DNA of 15,792 nucleotides. Origin: an uncultured Oscillospiraceae bacterium. Its GTDB lineage: Bacteria > Bacillota > Clostridia > Oscillospirales > Ruminococcaceae. The notes under the pieces are model-generated. The model did no database searches and was not told the DNA's origin. It was given only the letters and a program-made list of their open reading frames with translations. Each line of letters begins with the position of its first letter. The stretch's first letter is position 1. Positions 14,040 to 15,792 of the stretch are shown here, piece after piece. The stretch spans positions 1-15,792 of the forward strand of contig UQDG01000035.1 in assembly GCA_900539695.1 (NCBI GenBank), written 5' to 3'. The translations under genes were made by a program, and so were the position numbers.

Positions 14040-14588
14040 TTACTGCTTCTCATTCGGATACGGCGGAAGGGTGTCGGCCTCGTTGGGGTCAGCCTTCTTG
14101 GCCGGGTGCAGGCCCAGCAGCTTGATGCCGGCCACCACCAGCAGGATGCCCACCAGGATATTGGGGATGCCGTGGATGATATCATACGCATAACCGTAGC
14201 CGAAGAAATGCTCCAGCACGGTGGTCATCCAGTCCGCGATGAGGATATCATACAGCGCCCAGACGCCAAAGGCGATCAGGCCCCAGCCCAGCAGCTTGTT
14301 ATGCTGGGGCAGTATGGCCCTAATATTGTCCCAGTTGGCGGGCAGAAGCAGGTCGTCGTCCTTGGGTTCCCCTGCCGCCAGATGACGGATGAGGTCATAG
14401 GTGTCAAAAAAGCTGTACATCCACACGATGACTGAGCCAACGACCAGAACATCCACCAGCGTGCCTGCCATGATAAACAGACAGAAGAACGTGATCATCG
14501 ACAGGCCGCGCTTCATATAACCGTAGTACATCTGGCCTGCGCCGGGGATGCAGGCAAAAATAAATGTCAGAAATGCGTTCTTTTTCAT
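14040..14588 (-). CDS. TM2-like integral membrane protein of the sigma/anti-sigma operon
   Basis: The 182-residue protein begins with a segment typical of TM2-type domains: a hydrophobic start, then IPGAGQMYYGYMKRG (14-28) and a second helix (30-57). A cytoplasmic loop with KDDDLLLP (76-83) follows, then helices at about 99-117 and 140-160. The last of these (IPNILVGILLVVAGIKLLGL) again has the Gly/Leu pattern of LiaF-type membrane segments. The C-terminus is polar. The function is unknown. AAGGGGG overlaps the end of the anti-sigma gene, and only three bases separate that stop from this ATG, so the two are translationally coupled. It may be a target or partner of the sigma system (inference). 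Confidence 0.85.
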   Translation of the reverse strand: MKKNAFLTFIFACIPGAGQMYYGYMKRGLSMITFFCLFIMAGTLVDVLVVGSVIVWMYSFFDTYDLIRHLAAGEPKDDDLLLPANWDNIRAILPQHNKLLGWGLIAFGVWALYDILIADWMTTVLEHFFGYGYAYDIIHGIPNILVGILLVVAGIKLLGLHPAKKADPNEADTLPPYPNEKQ

Positions 14589-14591
14589 AGT

Positions 14592-15125
14592 TTATTCCCC
14601 CTTGGCGGTACCGCCGCCGATTGGTTCTGTTTTCAGCTGTTCCAGGCCGCTTTCGGCGGTCAGGGTAAAGTTTTTAAAGGTATTGTTCAGGCTTTCGTAA
14701 AAGCCGCCCACTACGCTGTTCACGCGCTGGCGGAAACTGGGCTGCGGCTCGGTGGGTGTGGGTCTGGCCACGGGCACGCCTGTGCTGCCAGTTATGCCGA
14801 AAGTGGTCACGTTCCACAGCAGGAAAGCCAGCGCCACCGCGGCCGCCGTGGAAACGTAGCGGTTGGTCATAATGCGGAAGCTGCGCAGCCGCATGAGGTT
14901 CTGCACCTGCGGGATCAGGTCACGCATCGGCTGCTGCAGGCATTCCGGCGCGTTGTCTATCATTTTGGTGTACCGCAGCAGGCAGTAATCGCAAAATGTC
15001 AGGTGCTCGGCCGCTTCCAGCGCCCCCAGATCGTCGAGGGTGCCGTCCTTGAGGGCATACAGGCCCTCGTCGGTCAGGTGGCCTTCGGCGTCAAACAATT
15101 TTTCGTTATCAAAGTAAAGGCTCAT
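14592..15125 (-). CDS. Zinc-binding anti-sigma factor, single-pass membrane protein
   Basis: The 177-residue protein has an N-terminal cytoplasmic domain with H41-x3-C45-x2-C48 (AAEHLTFCDYC), the HX3CX2C motif of ZAS-type anti-sigma factors. One membrane helix follows (about 91-110, VSTAAAVALAFLLWNV), then a Pro/Thr-rich linker (PVARPTPTEPQP) and an extracytoplasmic tail with a helical stretch. Such proteins hold the ECF sigma factor at the membrane and release it on an envelope signal. The ATG overlaps the stop of the sigma gene by four bases (ATGA), the standard coupling of such pairs. The zinc motif is complete. The extracytoplasmic tail is short and of no known family. Confidence 0.88.
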   Translation of the reverse strand: MSLYFDNEKLFDAEGHLTDEGLYALKDGTLDDLGALEAAEHLTFCDYCLLRYTKMIDNAPECLQQPMRDLIPQVQNLMRLRSFRIMTNRYVSTAAAVALAFLLWNVTTFGITGSTGVPVARPTPTEPQPSFRQRVNSVVGGFYESLNNTFKNFTLTAESGLEQLKTEPIGGGTAKGE

Positions 15126-15646
15126 TCCTTCTGCCTCCTCTCGATGATCTGCTGGCGCAGGATGTTCTTGGCGCGCCAGAGCTGGTTATTGACCGTGGCA
15201 GGCGGGCGGCCTACTGCGGCCGCGATCTCTGCGGTGGTCTTATGTTCCAGAAAGTACAACACGGCAATTCTGCCGTAGGGTTCGCGCAGGCTGCGCACCA
15301 TGGTTTCCACTTCGGCGGCACCGGCCCGCTCTGTCAGCTGCTCGATGGGGTCCTGCGCGTCACCGAGGGGTGCTCCCCGTGGTTCGGGCAGGGCATCGTC
15401 CCCCGGGGCTTCCACCCGGCGCACCCAGCTGCTTTTTAAGTGGTCCTTGCATTTGTTGGCGGCCACACGCACCAGCCAGGCCTTGTAATACTGGGGCTCG
15501 CACCGGTCAATGGCCGAAAAGGCGGAGAGGAAGGTATCCTGGGTCAGGTCCTCGGCGGTGTGGGGGTCGTGAACAAACTGCAGGCAGACCGTGTAGATCA
15601 GCCGCTGATATTGCTGCATCAGTTCGGTAAATTCTCCGTTTGTCAG
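15122..15646 (-). CDS. ECF (sigma-70 family) RNA polymerase sigma factor, probable CTG start
   Basis: The 174-residue product has sigma region 2 (about 8-75, QRLIYTVCLQFVHDPHTAEDLTQDTF in short: helix, AEDLTQDTF core, then AWLVRVAANKCKDHLK) and region 4 (about 115-170, LREPYGRIAVLYFLEHKT, then EIAAAVGRPPATVNNQLWRAK). The two parts recognise the -10 and -35 of target promoters. The only strong ribosome binding site, AAGGAGG (15655-15661), lies eight bases before CTG at 15644-15646, giving the typical ECF start TNGEFTELMQQYQRL. An upstream in-frame TTG (15710-15712) lies inside a hairpin, and the ATG 8 codons after the CTG has no suitable site. It heads the operon with the anti-sigma and TM2-like genes. 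Confidence 0.92.
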   Translation of the reverse strand: MTNGEFTELMQQYQRLIYTVCLQFVHDPHTAEDLTQDTFLSAFSAIDRCEPQYYKAWLVRVAANKCKDHLKSSWVRRVEAPGDDALPEPRGAPLGDAQDPIEQLTERAGAAEVETMVRSLREPYGRIAVLYFLEHKTTAEIAAAVGRPPATVNNQLWRAKNILRQQIIERRQKE

Positions 15647-15654
15647 TTCCCACA

Positions 15655-15661
15655 CCTCCTT
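15655..15661 (-). promoter_or_regulatory. Ribosome binding site that decides the sigma factor start
   Basis: On the minus strand AAGGAGG, extended to AAAGGAGGTG, is a near-perfect match to the 16S rRNA 3' end. The codon at the ideal distance of eight bases is CTG; no ATG, GTG or TTG in frame is within range. Confidence 0.75.
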
Positions 15662-15691
15662 TGTTTTGTCTTTCTGTTTACTAAAACGAAT

Positions 15692-15730
15692 CCCCCGCGC
15701 CGGATTTTGCAACGCGGGGGATATTTTTTT
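15692..15730 (+). terminator. Terminator-like hairpin upstream of the sigma gene, plus-strand orientation
   Basis: CCCCCGCG (15692-15699) pairs with CGCGGGGG (15713-15720) over a 13-nt loop; ATA and then seven T residues (15724-15730) follow on the plus strand. On the minus strand the stem is followed by ATTCGTTTT, a poorer tail. No plus-strand gene precedes it in the window; it may stop antisense transcription out of the sigma operon or end a minus-strand gene beyond the window. Confidence 0.6.
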
Positions 15731-15743
15731 AAATTTCTTTTAA

Positions 15744-15792
15744 GGCAATACCGCACAATTCTAAGTGCCGATACGGCGAGCGAGGTGCGGCA
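15744..15792. repeat. Left part of a MITE-like palindromic repeat (partial)
   Basis: The segment starts with the terminal inverted repeat GGCAATACCGCACAATTC (15744-15761), complementary at 17 of 18 bases to 63-80. The last 30 bases repeat bases 1-30 of the window exactly and in the same orientation. The right terminus of this copy is outside the window. Confidence 0.6.

Overview
The window looks like chromosomal DNA of a GC-rich Gram-positive gut anaerobe of the Clostridia, most like the Faecalibacterium / Gemmiger / Subdoligranulum group. The evidence is strong AGGAGG-type ribosome binding sites, frequent TTG and GTG starts, sigma-A style promoters, a DUF4830 protein, a Gram-positive MacAB-like exporter, and REP-like intergenic palindromes that I recall from that group. 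The genus is an inference. There is no replication, phage, transposase, CRISPR, tRNA or rRNA gene.

Layout. (1) 1-80 is the right part of a short MITE-like repeat, followed by an iron-sulfur flavoprotein gene (165-785, +). (2) A PAP2 lipid phosphatase (858-1400, -) and a multi-pass membrane protein resembling polysaccharide polymerases (1518-2780, +) diverge from overlapping promoters. (3) Three minus-strand genes follow: an AraC regulator (4496-5410), a glycerophosphodiester phosphodiesterase (3536-4381) and a DUF4830 protein (2958-3476). The last starts directly behind a hairpin that holds part of its ribosome binding site. (4) 5411-5921 is non-coding: it holds the AraC promoter, several hairpins of a dispersed repeat type and the promoter region of the next operon. 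(5) 5922-8688 (+) encodes an OmpR-type response regulator, a sensor histidine kinase and a single-pass membrane protein with a dockerin/EF-hand-like loop, closed by a terminator. (6) 8811-12809 (+) encodes a tripartite MacAB/YknXYZ-like ABC exporter (long coiled-coil adaptor, ATPase, permease) with overlapping genes and its own extended -10 promoter, closed by a strong bidirectional terminator. (7) Minus-strand genes from the right end: an ECF sigma factor (probable CTG start), a zinc-binding anti-sigma factor, a TM2-like membrane protein, then past a REP-like region a membrane protein with a LiaI/LiaF-like N-terminus. (8) The window ends in the left part of the same MITE-like repeat; its last 30 bases equal its first 30.

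How it fits together: most genes act at the cell envelope. The two-component operon probably controls the exporter beside it, because the two promoter regions share an AAAAsTTTT(A)CACAA-like box. The sigma/anti-sigma operon looks like a second envelope-stress module converging on the exporter. The most interesting part is 5922-12809, a sensor, an uncharacterised putative calcium-loop membrane protein and an unusually long tripartite exporter. No function here is proven, and database searches would be needed to establish novelty.
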